64,000 bases of DNA from Mytilus edulis (taxonomy: Eukaryota > Mollusca > Bivalvia > Mytilida > Mytilidae): assembly GCF_963676685.1 (NCBI RefSeq), contig NC_092357.1:65637957-65701956 (forward strand), read 5' to 3'. A program made the position numbers and the translations under genes. Positions 25,003 to 35,832 of this stretch are shown piece by piece. The notes below the pieces were generated by a model. That model ran no database searches and was not told the DNA's origin. It saw only the letters and a program-made list of their open reading frames with translations. Position 1 is the first letter of the stretch. The number at the start of each line of letters is the position of its first letter.

Positions 25003-28000
25003 AAAAAACCTTGACAAACACTAAACAAATAAAAAATGCTAAATTTAAGTAAATTAAAAAACCAACATCAAATTAACCAAAAAATCAAAAACAAAGGGGG
25101 AGGGGGAAAGACGTTTTCAAGGATAACGCAATTTTAAAACTTTTAAAACCTTGCAAAAATGATACAAAATCACTTTAACGTTTTTAAAAGGGAATTATAA
25201 AAATTATGAAAATACTCGGATAACTAGCTCCTCTTTAACGTCCATACAAATATACTTTGTGATCTACCTTTGCTAGTTTCATTTGGATAACTTTTATTCT
25301 TTCTACATTACCTTCAAAGTTTTCATCTGTATGTTTTGTAAAGATCTGTTTATTGTAAACAATAGTTTTGTGTAAGTGAGTTACTAACTTTGACCTCGGG
25401 TTCAAGCTAGGGGATGAACTTAGTCCTTGCATGACCACCTCGACGCTCCGCGTCTCGATGCGGTCTACTTTTTTTACAGTCCGATAATAGATAATAATTT
25501 TGGTTGTAGGTGACGACAGACATTCAACGTTGTTGCGATATCTGGTTGCAGCAGAGCTTTATCTCAATGCCGAGCAATATGCCAATCATCCTGTTCTTCG
25601 CGAAGCACAATCTGACAATAGGATGTTCACCGATCATATAGATACAATTTTTTCTTTATTACTAACCGATGAATCTTGTGATGAATTTGATAGAGTACGA
25701 TGTAAGAATTCCACCGTAAAATTTGAAGCAAGGTTAACATGCCGGAATTTCTGTTGGTCGTCTTTGATTCATCTTTTAGCTCTTGTAAACATCATGGACA
25801 GGCCAATATTTTCTGTATATCCATCTGTAAATGAAGGTTTCGATCCTTGTTTCACAGAATAATTTATCCTGTACGACAATATAACTATTCAGAAAGCAAT
25901 AACAACCAACCAACATTTGGAATCATGTGGACACGTGACGGCGATTTGGATTCACGTCAGGGATTCCGTTTTGAACCAAACCACTTCGCGTTGATGGTAA
26001 GACCGGAAGAAGTGACCAATGTTGGTAATGACCAATGTATGGGTGACACAGACAGCATGGATTATGAATCGTTTGCTACATCGAGGGACAGTATAAACGT
26101 GGACCCAGACACACTTTTTGTCTCAGATGACACAAATGACGACACAAACCTTAACCATAGCTCTAATATGGATATCGATATTAACTCTATTCCCGTAAAT
26201 TTAGAAAATAGTCCAATCCCTGACGTTATTCCTATCGTTAATGAAACTGAGGCAGACGCAGACACGGCTACATGTGTCAGTTCGACAAACCCCGATTTCT
26301 TGTCACATGATGTTGGAGATATTTTTGGCTCCATATCGTCGATCACGGATGAACAAAAACATGTATTCCTGAAGGATCATTTTTTTCCTGATGAAAATTA
26401 TACTGATTTTATAAAACAGCATATTACAAAGGGCAAACAGAAAAGGCAATATACATTAAGTTTTCAAAGATCTTGGTTAACGCAATATCCATGGTTAGTC
26501 TATAGTCCAAAACAACAAGGAGGTTTGTGTAAGTTCTGTGTTCTATTCCAACCAAAGAATGAACGAATAAAAAATGCAGTTTTGGTAAACCGACCCTTCA
26601 CTAATTTATCAAAAGCAACTGGAAAAGACGGCGTCTTGCAGACTCATGCAAACTGTCAGTATCACAAAGAGTCTGTGTCACTAAGTTCTGAGTTTCTTAA
26701 TAATTATTCGAAACCCCAAGAGAGTATCCAGTACAAACTTTCATCAATAAATGAGAAAAACTACAATTTGAATTGTCATATACTTCACAAAATCGTCCAA
26801 ACTATCGTACTTTGTGGAAAGCAAAACATAGCTTTGAGAGGACATCGGGATGATAGTACAACGCCAAGTCAAGCTACTAATAAAGGTAATTTCCTAGCCA
26901 TTTTGAACTTACTTGCAAAGTCAGATGACACTCTAAAAACTCACTTGGAAAGTCCAGGAAATAAAAATGCAAAATACACATCAAAGACGATTCAAAATGA
27001 GGTAATTGAAATCGTAGGTATGTACATTAGAAACAAATTGACCGCACAGCTAAAGGACGAAGGAGCTGTTTTCACAATCATAGCTGACGAGACAACTGAC
27101 GTATCTAACCATGAGATGCTTGCATTATGCCTACGTTTTGTATCAGCTAATAACCAAAATGTTGAAATTAAGGAAATTTTTTTCGACTTTGTACATTTAA
27201 ATAGAACATCTGGCAACAAAATAGCTCAATGTATTATTGATTCGCTCAGTCGTCACGGAATAGATGTCAACAAATGCAGAGGACAAGGCTACGATGGAGC
27301 AGGAGCCATGTCATCGGCAAGAGTTGGGGTCCAGGCTCGTATTAAAGAAGTATCTCCATTAGCACTGTATGTTCACTGCAACAGCCATGTTTTAAATCTT
27401 AGTATTGCTGCAGCTTGCAAGATACCTTCTGTTCGCAACATGATAGATTCTTTAAATGAAGTTTACTTGTTCTTCCATAATTCCCCAAAAAGACAAACCT
27501 ATTTTGAACTTGTAATCGAACGGCTTGAAATTCCTTCCAACGTGAAAAAAATCAAAGGTCTTTGCAAAACCCGTTGGATTGAAAGACATCAATGTTATGA
27601 AACTTTCTATGAACTATATACAACCATATGCCGTACATTTGAAGGTATTTTGAACTTAGAAAATGCAGAGGCTCTTGTTGATTTACCTCATGGTCCGTGG
27701 GAATGGGACAGAGAAACAAGGACAAAGGCACAAGGTCTCTTGCATACTATGGAAAGTTCCATGTTTATCGTTGCTTTTGTCACTGTGAAGAATTGCTTGG
27801 AAGTTATTAAACCCGCTGCCGTAAAATTACAGAAAAGGGAGCAAGATATATATTCTGCTTACCAATACATAGACAATGCTAAAACAACAATATCTCAGTA
27901 TCGTAAAGATATCGATGACCTTTTTCGAACTTGGTTCAAGGATGCTGAGGCACTTGCAGCTCTAGTTGGTACAGAAATAACAAAACCAAGAATAACAGGT

Positions 28001-30010
28001 CGACAGACAAACAGAGCTAATGCTACGAGTGATTCTGCAGAAGAATACTTCCGTAGAAATATGGCTATTCCATTTAGTGACCATTTAGATACTGAGATGA
28101 AAACCCGGTTTCAATCTCAAGACAGAGTTGGTGTTGAGTTGTTTGGATTGCTTCCAAGTTCTTCAAAGTCAATCAGTGATATTGAGGATTTTGTTAAAAA
28201 AACTGTCGTTTTGGAAAGATGATTTAGTCGCCCCTTCATCTCTCAGATCTGAGTTGCAGTTATGGAATAGGTTTTGGGAGGGAAAGGATCCACTGCCAGA
28301 CAGTTTACTCGGATGTCTGAACGTCGCTGATGAAGACATATTCCCAAATATCAGGAAACTTCTAATAATTGGTTGTACATTGCCAGTAACAAGTTGTGAA
28401 GCCGAGAGATCCTTTTCCACCCTACGTAGGACAAAAACATATCTACGAAACAGTATAGATGAAAGACTGGCAGGACTTACACTTATGAATGTTCACGGAG
28501 ATGTTGACATCAACATTGAAGACATTTGTAAACTTTTTATCCAATCTCATCGAAGACGTATGTTTAAAAACAGTCTACTTACAGCAAATGATTAACAATT
28601 TACACATTAACTTCTTTACCATTTTGACTTTAATCAATCTTCAGTGCTGAACTTGTACTAGTTTTTGAATTGATATCTTCCACGATAACATATAATATGG
28701 GTACATGCATATTCATTTTTATATTGGAAAAAACATCTTTTAGATGGAACATTTTGTTCTTGTTCAATTTTGAAAAAAATATATGTACATAATTGTCAGA
28801 GAATTAAATATCGGAGTTGTAGTTATTACTCAGTCAGATCAGTCTGTTCTATATTTTGTGTTTGAGTCATTAAATTAAATAATGCATTAAGACAATCGAA
28901 AGACGATTTGAGTTTGAACCATAAATGTACTACTTTTGAACCATCTCCTTGTTCAACTTTGCTGACAGACGTTTAGTTGATCAGCCTTTCTGTCGTTCGT
29001 AATCGTCCGTCAAATTGAGGTTTACCTTTGGTTTTAAACTGATTTCTCTGAAACTTGAACTCGGAATGGATTTTCCAATCACTAACCGGATTTATCATCC
29101 GTTGCTCTCCCACATAGGACAAGGGGCCGCCGATAACTCTGTTTGGAGATTGCGGATCTTCGTCATATGTACACTTATACGTCAAATATGTTCAGTCGGA
29201 ACTTAGTTGCTTTAGAGCCACATTCCTTTGATCAACTACATGACTGGTGATACCATATTTAATATCAATAAGCTTCGATGACGACCGAACTAGAACTTGT
29301 GGTGCGATGGCCTAGGTATTATGGCACCATATATAACCTTTTTATATCAGCTCCACTGTTTAAAACTTTTGCATGGTACTAGTATATCGCGGAAAACCTG
29401 TTTTTGCTCAAAATTGTTGAACTACATATAAAAAACATTAAAAAGTATGGTTTCAAAAAACAGAAATTAAGTGCCAGGAAATCGTCAGAATGCAGGATTT
29501 TGCAGCATTTTTCTCAGAGCTTCCGGGGGCCTTGAGCCGCCCCCGTACCCCCTGCCGTAAATCGACCTCTACGAGGTCGGTAGAGTCGCTTCGCGACTCT
29601 GATTTATCCAGCACCCCCCCCCTTTCGTTTGAGGCTGGATCCGCCACTGTCATACAATAAAATATGTAACTATAATCTTCTGAAGTCACACTCAAACAGC
29701 TGTACACACCTCAAAAATGCATGGTTAAGATTGGACTTTAATTTTTTAAGCCGTGCATGACGTTTCATTATTTTTAGAATTTGAATTTCCATTTTCATGC
29801 CATGTGTTTATACTTTATATCTAAATTTCAAAGGTATTTTTAAACGCGGCGTAACATGCAATCAATATGTTGTTGTTTATACTTACTTTCCTCAGAAGCC
29901 AGTTTTTTCAATGAGACAGCTACTAAAACTATAGCAATGAAGACTGCAGCTACGATTAAACCAACCACACTATAGATTATAATACGAACTAAACCACCAT
30001 TTTCACCCAT
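19963..30010 (-). CDS. SPFH/band-7-like single-pass membrane protein, 6 exons, 308 aa
   Basis: Exons on the minus strand: 30010-29887, 23881-23745, 23104-22972, 22392-22253, 21344-21148 and 20158-19963. Every junction has a GT donor and an AG acceptor, and the phases (1,0,1,0,2) join without a stop to give 308 residues. The short N-terminus MGENGGLVRII precedes one hydrophobic helix (about residues 10-33), then KKLASEE. The body (about 42-180) has the stomatin/prohibitin feel: GPPGFNYIIFPSVYKSITFD, then DGIKITLDVTYQYKV. A long charged helix rich in A, E, K and R follows (about 180-265), then a C-terminus ending SPAKTVYP. Such proteins oligomerise on membranes and scaffold other proteins. It is not a clear stomatin, prohibitin or flotillin orthologue by eye, so no symbol is given. 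Start: first ATG, directly before the membrane segment. Intron 1 (6.0 kb) holds an antisense hAT transposon. Confidence 0.85.
20166..20235. repeat. 33-bp tandem duplication in SPFH intron 5
   Basis: ATTCGTCACAACTCGGCCGA occurs twice, 33 bp apart, just inside the acceptor end of intron 5. Confidence 0.8.
21148..21344 (-). CDS. SPFH-like gene exon 5 (helical segment)
   Basis: Acceptor GATTTATTTAG. Codes VSNIARPSEYESAIRSKERA and a long charged helix to ARILSN plus two bases. Donor GTAAGA. Confidence 0.85.
21738..22050 (+). repeat. Dispersed repeat R5 (copy in SPFH intron 4)
   Basis: Contains GGAAATGTGTCAAAGAGACA and CAACCCGACC, the GTCTTCAACACAACGAGAAA block, GAGGCGTGCTTCAGC and, further on, GACTTGGGACAGGCACA. 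Other copies: 22470-22610 (inverted), 35070-35350, 53980-54260, 55672-55795 (inverted) and 58170-58290. I recognise the family as abundant in mussel DNA; class unknown. Confidence 0.8.
22253..22392 (-). CDS. SPFH-like gene exon 4
   Basis: Acceptor TTATTTTATAG. Codes RSALHEACSYFNTSQFQAER and onward to DITDLQ. Inverted repeat copies lie in both flanking introns. Donor GTAAGG. Confidence 0.85.
22470..22610 (-). repeat. Dispersed repeat R5 (inverted copy in SPFH intron 3)
   Basis: Reverse complement of the first ~140 bp of 21738-22050. The two copies flank exon 4 in opposite orientation and could pair in the transcript. Confidence 0.8.
22972..23104 (-). CDS. SPFH-like gene exon 3
   Basis: Acceptor TTGACTTCCAG. 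Codes CYNKDGIKITLDVTYQYKVR and onward to LEYA plus one base; this is the core band-7 strand segment. Donor GTATGT. Confidence 0.85.
23190..23430 (+). repeat. Dispersed repeat R6 with an inserted hairpin element
   Basis: Diverged copy of the AGAAGATGTGGTATGATTGC family also seen at 40689-40855. A ~94-bp inverted repeat (23258-23351; CAACTTCCGAAGCAAGG against CCTTGCTTGGAAGTTG) interrupts it after AAACCGT, and the host text resumes with ACCGTACGGCCTGCAACAAT. Confidence 0.6.
23745..23881 (-). CDS. SPFH-like gene exon 2
   Basis: Acceptor TTTATTACAG; the first codon is completed with exon 1 (ATC). Codes GVKYDTLKKKLHDTTDREGL through SITFDDLQ. Donor GTAAGT. Confidence 0.85.
24569..29649 (+). mobile_element. 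Full-length hAT transposon, 5.08 kb, in SPFH intron 1
   Basis: Left end CATTGGCGGATCCAGAGGGG, right end GAGGCTGGATCCGCCACTG. These are inverted, and match the ends of the 162-bp MITE at 35833-35994 (CAGTGGCGGATCC). Flanks TCATG (24564-24568) and TCATA (29650-29654) give a probable 5-bp target duplication with one mismatch; the MITE has AATAC on both sides. Between the ends lies a transposase (25500-28595) with two frameshifts. Both ends are rich in G- or C-runs. A 3' subterminal hairpin AGAGTCGCTTCGCGACTCT lies near 29581. It sits antisense to the host gene. Confidence 0.85.
25500..28595 (+). pseudogene. hAT transposase with vertnin/OTU-like N-terminal region (two frameshifts)
   Basis: Three overlapping frames carry one protein. 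Part 1 (25500-25862): STLLRYLVAAELYLNAEQYA.. and SSLIHLLALVNIMDRPIFSV, which recalls the OTU-like region of vertnin. A one-base loss near 25846 shifts to part 2 (25847-28222), starting with PTFGIMWTRDGDLDSRQGFR, then a TTF/BED-like zinc-binding block (about residues 195-275; LCKFCVLF, NCQYHKES). A DUF4371-type transposase core follows, with acidic positions DETTD (D414) and GQGYDGAGAM (D483). An extra A in an A7 run (28196-28202) shifts to part 3 (to 28595), holding the hAT dimerisation motif CTLPVTSCEAERSFSTLRR. The closest style is ZMYM1-like hAT proteins. An upstream exon is likely, because an AG acceptor lies just before GTGACGAC at 25510 and a catalytic-cysteine OTU motif is not in view. 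Inactive as read. Confidence 0.8.
29887..30010 (-). CDS. SPFH-like gene exon 1 (membrane anchor)
   Basis: Codes 41 residues plus one base: MGENGGLVRI, then a hydrophobic run of I, V, A, F and L, then LKKLASEE. The donor reads GGAAA/GTAAGT. Confidence 0.85.
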
Positions 30011-31465
30011 CTTGATCTACAACTGATATTCAAGTTTTTCAAATTTAATTATGTCATATTTCCGCAGTTAGTAATATCACCAACTTTTAGATTGAACGTT
30101 ATAAAGCGTTAAAGGGAGCAACCATTTAACTTTAAAAAAAAAAAAAAAAGGGAGGTTGTGTGGAGGGGGGGGGGGAGGGTACATGTATGTTTTTTTTTTC
30201 GTTTTTTTTGTCTGAGTCAAAATTTTCTTTTGCGCTCTCATTTTCATTTAGTTTTTCAACGCATACAATCAAATCATTTTAATACAAATTTACACCATAA
30301 AGTATGGATTCAGCATATGTTTTTTTTTTTGTCATCTGCTTGAACAGAATATAATTATTTGTAATCAAATTGGGGATAAAAAAAAATTGGAAAAACCATA
30401 CCCTCCACCAAACTACCTTCTGAAGTCGTTCCCTAACAATAAAATTAACTACAATGTGAAGTTACTTTCAGAGCCAGAGTTACGTAACTATGCGAAACTT
30501 GAAAGAAATTGTTCTCGATATTTTCGCGTAACTCTCACGTGAATTAAGATAATGTGAATCATTTTGCCTTTAAAAAAACTAATTATTCTGATTTCAAGTA
30601 TACATGTCATATGAGGTTTTGCTAGCTTTAAAATCAAAACAAGGTTTAATCCGCCCTTTTCTAAATAAGAAAATGCAGTTGTTAATATCCATTCGTTTGA
30701 TGTGATTGAGCTTTATATTTGATTTTGTCATTCGATTAAGGACTTTCCTTTTTCAATTTTTCTCGAAAGTTCAGTATTTTTGTGATTTTAGTTTTTGATA
30801 CAAAATTTTATGTATCAAAACTATCTTCTACTAACGTTACGAAATGTAGCATACAAGAACAATTTTGTTATTTCATGCGAAATTATGACAATGTAAAGGC
30901 ATTTTAAATAGTTTATACAGTTGCAAAATTTTGCTGTTACAGCTTTTTGTGAAGGCATTTTAAAAAAGTAAAACCCTAGATAATTGCAAAACTTTGCTGT
31001 CACAGCATTTTGCATAGCAATTTAAAAAAATTGATTGGACCAGGTTTTATAATTAATAAAAAGTAAAAAAGTATTAAACTGTACCTGATGTCGGAAAAGG
31101 ATAGATCAATATGACAAAACATTGACAGGATATCCCTACTTGTATGTAACATCGTCACGTGTAAACTTGCTGTGCACAAACAATTATATCTTGTAATTTT
31201 TACGTGTTCAAATAAATTTTTCGTTTTCTTTTTCTTCTAAATTTTATCTGTTGTGTCCATCATCATCGTCATCGTCGTTTTGATCATCATGCTATAGTCG
31301 CCATCGTCGTCGTCATCATCATCGCCAGTATCGTCTCAATTGTCGCCGTTTTAAATTTTGGTAGTATTAGAGGTGGCGCTTAATTGTTTTATCACGTGCA
31401 GATTTATAACAGATCATCATAATATTAATATTAGTTGAATTCAAATTCTTTTTTTGTTGATAACT
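30011..31465. other. Upstream of the SPFH-like gene; no further gene seen
   Basis: It holds the expected promoter and 5' UTR of the SPFH-like gene (no clear TATA or CpG island seen), poly-A and poly-G runs (~30135-30178), an R3 repeat (~30615-30795, inverted) and a CATCATCGTC microsatellite (~31258-31330). Confidence 0.5.
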
Positions 31466-31471
31466 TGCTAG

Positions 31472-31540
31472 ATATAAGAAGATGTGGTATGAGTACCAAT
31501 GAGACAACTTTCCATCCAAGTCACACTTTGTAAAAGTAAA
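31472..31540 (+). repeat. Dispersed repeat R6 fragment
   Basis: AAGAAGATGTGGTATGAGTA, then CAATGAGACAAC and CCATCCAAGTCACA. Same family at 32036-32095 and 33000-33080 (inverted), 40689-40855, 45866-45915 and 48042-48092. The inverted copies 31472-31540 and 32036-32095 flank the MITE at 31620-31978. Confidence 0.75.
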
Positions 31541-31619
31541 TGACTAGTGGCAAACATATCATGCATGTAACAAATTTGATTGATTATTTGGTGAATAGTG
31601 CCACAGGGTTCGGTGTGAG

Positions 31620-31978
31620 CAATTAAGAATTGTATGCTTCTTTTTGTAAATTTATTGGGGTGTAAAAGCGTTGACCGAAGTACATTTTGTATGAAGGCGC
31701 TTCATTCTAAAAATGTGCGCACGGTCAACGCTTTTACAACCCTATAAAGTTACAAAAAGAAGCATTCAATACTTATAATTACATTTTTTAGCTATGATCA
31801 TGAAAACACGAATTTTATATATTTTTTTATTTAATTCACCTGTGCACTTTATTGTTGGACCAAGGTGTTATCATGAATGAAAAGTTGTATTGAGCATTGC
31901 AACTGCTTACGGAATAACACGTGATGTGCAGTTAGCCAATCAGAATAAAGTATTATAATGAAACATACATCTTATGTA
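31620..31978 (+). mobile_element. Hairpin-headed MITE, copy 1
   Basis: Its first ~160 bp is a hairpin (GCTTCTTTTTGTAAATTTAT .. GTTACAAAAAGAAGC; GTTGACCGAAGTACATTTTG on one arm and GCGCACGGTCAACGC on the other). The next ~190 bp, through ATCATGAAAACACGAATTTT and CCAATCAGAATAAAGTATTA, matches the inverted copy at 51575-52195. Confidence 0.7.
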
Positions 31979-32209
31979 ATTATTCAGTGTTGCAGACCGT
32001 ACTTTGACCTATAATATATAATGGTTTACTTTTATAAATTATGACTTTGATGGAGAGTTGTATCATTAGCACTCATACCACATCTTCTTATACCTATTAA
32101 ACATGATAAAGGGGTGAACATTTGGACTACTTTTCACCATCCCATGCCTCTGAAATTTGTTTTACCTACATACCTTAATTAGGTATAATCAAGAATGTGT
32201 CCATAGTGC

Positions 32210-32460
32210 ACGGATGCCCCACTCGCATTATCATTTTCTATGTTCAGTGACCCGTGAAATTGGGATAAAAACTTTCATTTGGCATTAAAATTTGAAAGAT
32301 CATATCATAAGGAACATGTGCACTAAGTTTCAAGTTGTTCGGACTTTAACTTCAGCAAAAACTACCTTGACCAAAACCTTTAGCCTGAAGCGGGACAGAC
32401 GGACAAACGAACGGACCAGAAAACATAATGCCACTCTACTATCGTAGGTGGGGCATACAA
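32210..32460 (+). repeat. Dispersed repeat with a GACGGACAAACGAACGGAC core (copy 2)
   Basis: Same family as 2490-2710 in the opposite orientation; it ends in CTACTATCGTAGGTGGGGCA. Confidence 0.6.
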
Positions 32461-33080
32461 ATCAGTGCGGTCGCTTGTGCTACTTTTTGAAAAAGAAAAA
32501 ATGTAGGATAATAATTTGCCATTGCAGCAGTCAATTTATAGATCCCTCAACGTAGCAAGGGTTTTACAATATGTATTGTTGATGCGATGTCTTCATTTCA
32601 TATCAGCTCATATCCTGTCTGTAATTTATGTAAGAGTAGGCATGAAAATCAAGGGTATGTAGAGATGTGTTAATTTGCGTTTTTTTGATTCAGTTAAGTC
32701 ATTCCAATTGATATTTTAAAGTGTGTCATTCTATGTTGTGAGGTTATACTATTGTTTCAGAAAAGGGAGAAGGTTAGGTACCATTAAAACGTTTAATCCC
32801 GCTGCAAAGGTTTGCACCTGTCCGAAGTCAGGAATCTGATGTTCAGTAGATGTCGTTTATTAATGTGGTTCATACGTGTTTCTCGTTTTTATATAGATTA
32901 GACCGTTGGTGTTTTCGTTTGAATATGGTTTTTCACTTGTAATTTTTGGGCCCCTTTATACCTTGCTGTTCGGTGTGAGCCAAGCTCCGTGTTGAAGGTC
33001 GTAGATTGACCTATAATTGTTTACTTTTATAAATTGTTACTTGGATGGAGATTTGTCTCATTGGCACTCATACCACATAT

Positions 33081-33418
33081 GAGAATCGTGATGTAGTGGT
33101 TAGTGCATCGGACTACTAACACAAAGGTTCCTGGTTCGATTCCCGTTCCAGGATGAAAATTTCAGGGACTGAATTTTCGGCTCTCCCTTGACACCATTTG
33201 CGAGTATGGTCTTGAGGAAACGATGATAGTCCGTCGGAAGGGGATGATAAAGGGCTGACCCGTGTATCAGGAGGAGAGCCATCTCTCTTGCACGTTAAAT
33301 GCACCCTTGTAGATTTCGAAAAAAAGCAGGCTAATGCCGCTACAAGGCAGCAAAGTGGAAAGGGATTAGTATTAATATAAGTTACAAAATCCCAATCCAC
33401 TATAAATAAATATGTTTA
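33081..33418 (+). repeat. tRNA-derived SINE, copy 1
   Basis: The head has an RNA polymerase III A box (TAGTGGTTAGTGC, 33093-33105) and a B box (GGTTCGATTCC, 33133-33143) at tRNA spacing. The body carries GATGATAGTCCGTCGGAAGG, TCTCTTGCACGTTAAATGCA and GCAGGCTAATGCCGCTACAA, and the tail ACTATAAATAAATATGTTTA. Body and tail recur at 62109-62335 and 62840-63172. The frames at 33100-33400 are shadows. Confidence 0.85.
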
Positions 33419-33442
33419 AAACTAAAACTCATACCTTATCTG

Positions 33443-33672
33443 TCTATATCGAGGGGGTGGGGGGCAATAGGGGGTCCGTTAACAGGTTAACAACACCTCG
33501 ATTTTGGCAAAAGCAGTTAACAAAAAATGCAAAAATGCTGATAACAGTTAACAAAGTGGGTTGAAAACAGTTAACAGCTTAAATTGATCTCAGAAAACAG
33601 TTAACAACACCTTGAAAAGGGCCATAACAGGTTAACACAAAAAGGTATTGCCCTCCCCCCTCTATATCTATA
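33443..33672. repeat. GTTAAC-rich inverted-repeat element
   Basis: Ends TATATCGAGGGGGTGGGGGG/CAATA and TATTGCCCTCCCCCC/TCTATAT are inverted. Between them GTTAAC occurs seven times within ~165 bp, mostly as CAGTTAAC or AGGTTAAC. Confidence 0.75.
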
Positions 33673-33839
33673 TGCAGGAAAATAACTAGTATCGGCTCAA
33701 CACCAGTCCCTGTTGTGTTTTATTGAATCAATATTCACACTCTTTGTCAGATATTGGTATCATATAGTAGACTAGACAAGAAATTTACAGTGCACAAAAA
33801 GTGAGTCAGTTGAAACTTATTTCACCAAATATTCGTGTT

Positions 33840-34440
33840 TGTGGATGATTCACTCATGAAATTCAAGGGAATATGTGTGGTTTACTCTGAACTCAGGTAA
33901 CTATGGTTGATTAACTTAGATATTGAGGTGAATATAGACGTTTTATATTACTAAGAATTCAGGTGACTATGATTGATTAACTTAGAAATTCAGGTAAATA
34001 TGAATAATTTAATCGGAATATGGGTGTTTTACTCAGAATTCAGGTGACTGGTTCATTCACTCAGAAATTCAGGTGAATAAGGGTGATTAACTCATCATTC
34101 AGGTGAGTGTTGTCAATTAAATCAAAAATTCAGGTGAATATGGGTTATTTACTAAAGCATTGAAGTGATTGTGGTTGATTCACTTAGAAATTCAGGTGAA
34201 AATGGTCATTGACTCAGAATTCAAGTCCCTGTGATTAATTGAATCAAAAATTCAGGTGAATATGGGTGATTTCGAAACACAGACATTCTGGTGACTCTGG
34301 TGGATTCACTTAGAAATTCAGGTGAATATGGGTAATTTACTCAGAATTCAGGTTACTGTGATTGATTCACTTGTAAATTCAGGTGAATTGTGGTTGAATG
34401 ACTGCAATTCAGGTAAATTTGTGTGATTTCCTCAAATCAC
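33840..34440. repeat. Degenerate minisatellite, AATTCAGGTGA core
   Basis: About fifteen degenerate units of ~30-35 bp, often paired as ~65-bp dimers: AAATTCAGGTGAATATGGGT, then GATTTACTCAG, AATTCAGGTGACTGTGGTTG and ATTCACTTAG. Confidence 0.8.
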
Positions 34441-35065
34441 CCTGTGTGTATTGAATACATCATTTGCTTTAATATTGAAAAGAACCAAACTGCACTATTC
34501 ATTTATGTATAAAAATTTTAAATTGTATCTACAAGTACAAATGTGTTAAATATATATTTCATAAATTTAATAAATAAATATAACACATTTAAAAATACTT
34601 GATCACAGATCAACAAAATGTTTCAATACAATACATTTTAATATATTGTTTTAATACACAGGTCTTTCCCAGAAATAAATGTATGGTGGGTGAGGATGGA
34701 TTGAAAGCAATTTTTATTTAACAGTCATGCAACATGGATAACTTTACAGTAGTGATTTTCAAGTATCGTTCTTTCTATGCAGGAAAATTTATAAAAAAAT
34801 CAATCAAAAAAAAAGAACTCAATCTGATATACAGTGTTGTGTTATTCATTTTCAATTATAATTTTGTCATTCTAGTACATGTATTTATACCACTTCATTT
34901 TTATCTTTCAGACATAATAATACAATATCTTAAATATTGAAAGTCTTATCTTAAGATGAGTTACAAAAAAAGTGGTGCCATAGGCATATAATGCAAATTA
35001 ATGCATGAAATTACACAACTTTCTACTAAAGTAATGCATTGAAAATAAATTGCTGCATTATACAT
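34441..35065. other. AT-rich DNA, no gene seen
   Basis: Only chance frames (34734-34940). Confidence 0.5.
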
Positions 35066-35069
35066 TAAA

Positions 35070-35350
35070 ATTGAGAAAGGAAATGGGGAATGTGTCAAAG
35101 CGACAACAACCCGACCATAGAGTAGAAAACAGCCGAAGGTCACCAATGGGTCTTCAATGTAGCGAGAAACTCCCGCACCCCGAGGCGTCCTTCAGCCGGC
35201 CCCTTAAAAAATATGTATTCTAGTACAGTGATAATGGACATCATACAAAACTCCGAAATTATGCACAAGAAACTTAAATTAAAAATCATACAAGACTTAC
35301 AAAGGCCAGAGGCTCCTGACTTGGGACAGGTGCAAAATTGCGACGGGGTT
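35070..35350 (+). repeat. Dispersed repeat R5, long copy
   Basis: Runs from TTGAGAAAGGAAATGGGGAA to GACTTGGGACAGGTGCAAAA; nearly collinear with 53980-54260. Confidence 0.8.
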
Positions 35351-35832
35351 AAACATGTTTATGTGATCTCAACCCTCCCCCTATACCTCTAGCCAATGTA
35401 GAAAAGTAAAAGCATAACAATACACACATTAAAATTCAGTTCAAGAGAAGTCTGAGTCCGATGTCAGAAGATGCAACAAAAGAAAATAAACAAAATGACA
35501 ATAATACATAAATAACAACAGACTCAGTACTAGCAGTTAACTGACATGCCAGCTCCAGATCTCAATTAAACTGATTAAAAGATTATGTCACATTACATGC
35601 ATTACTTGGAAAAATGTACCATGCATTACAATCACAAATTTTGCAATACCCCAAGCCTGCTTGATATACTTGTCAAGACTAACTGTTTAAAATAAGCTTC
35701 ACCCTTCAAACTTGATTGAAAGTACAAAGACCCTTCCAACCCTCGATTAAATCTGGAAAAGCTCTCAGATCAATAAACAGTAATTTTCACCACATCTGTT
35801 CTATGCACAAGTTTCTTCTGTTCTACAAATAC

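Noticed and set aside
28190..28205. Programmed ribosomal frameshift in the hAT transposase
   Set aside because: The needed change is +1 (or -2) at an A7 run, not the -1 slip of a known slippery heptamer, and a second unrelated shift exists upstream. Decay by homopolymer indel is simpler.
33081..33150. Functional tRNA gene
   Set aside because: It has A and B boxes, but the body beyond is a SINE with two other copies, and the cloverleaf is poor.
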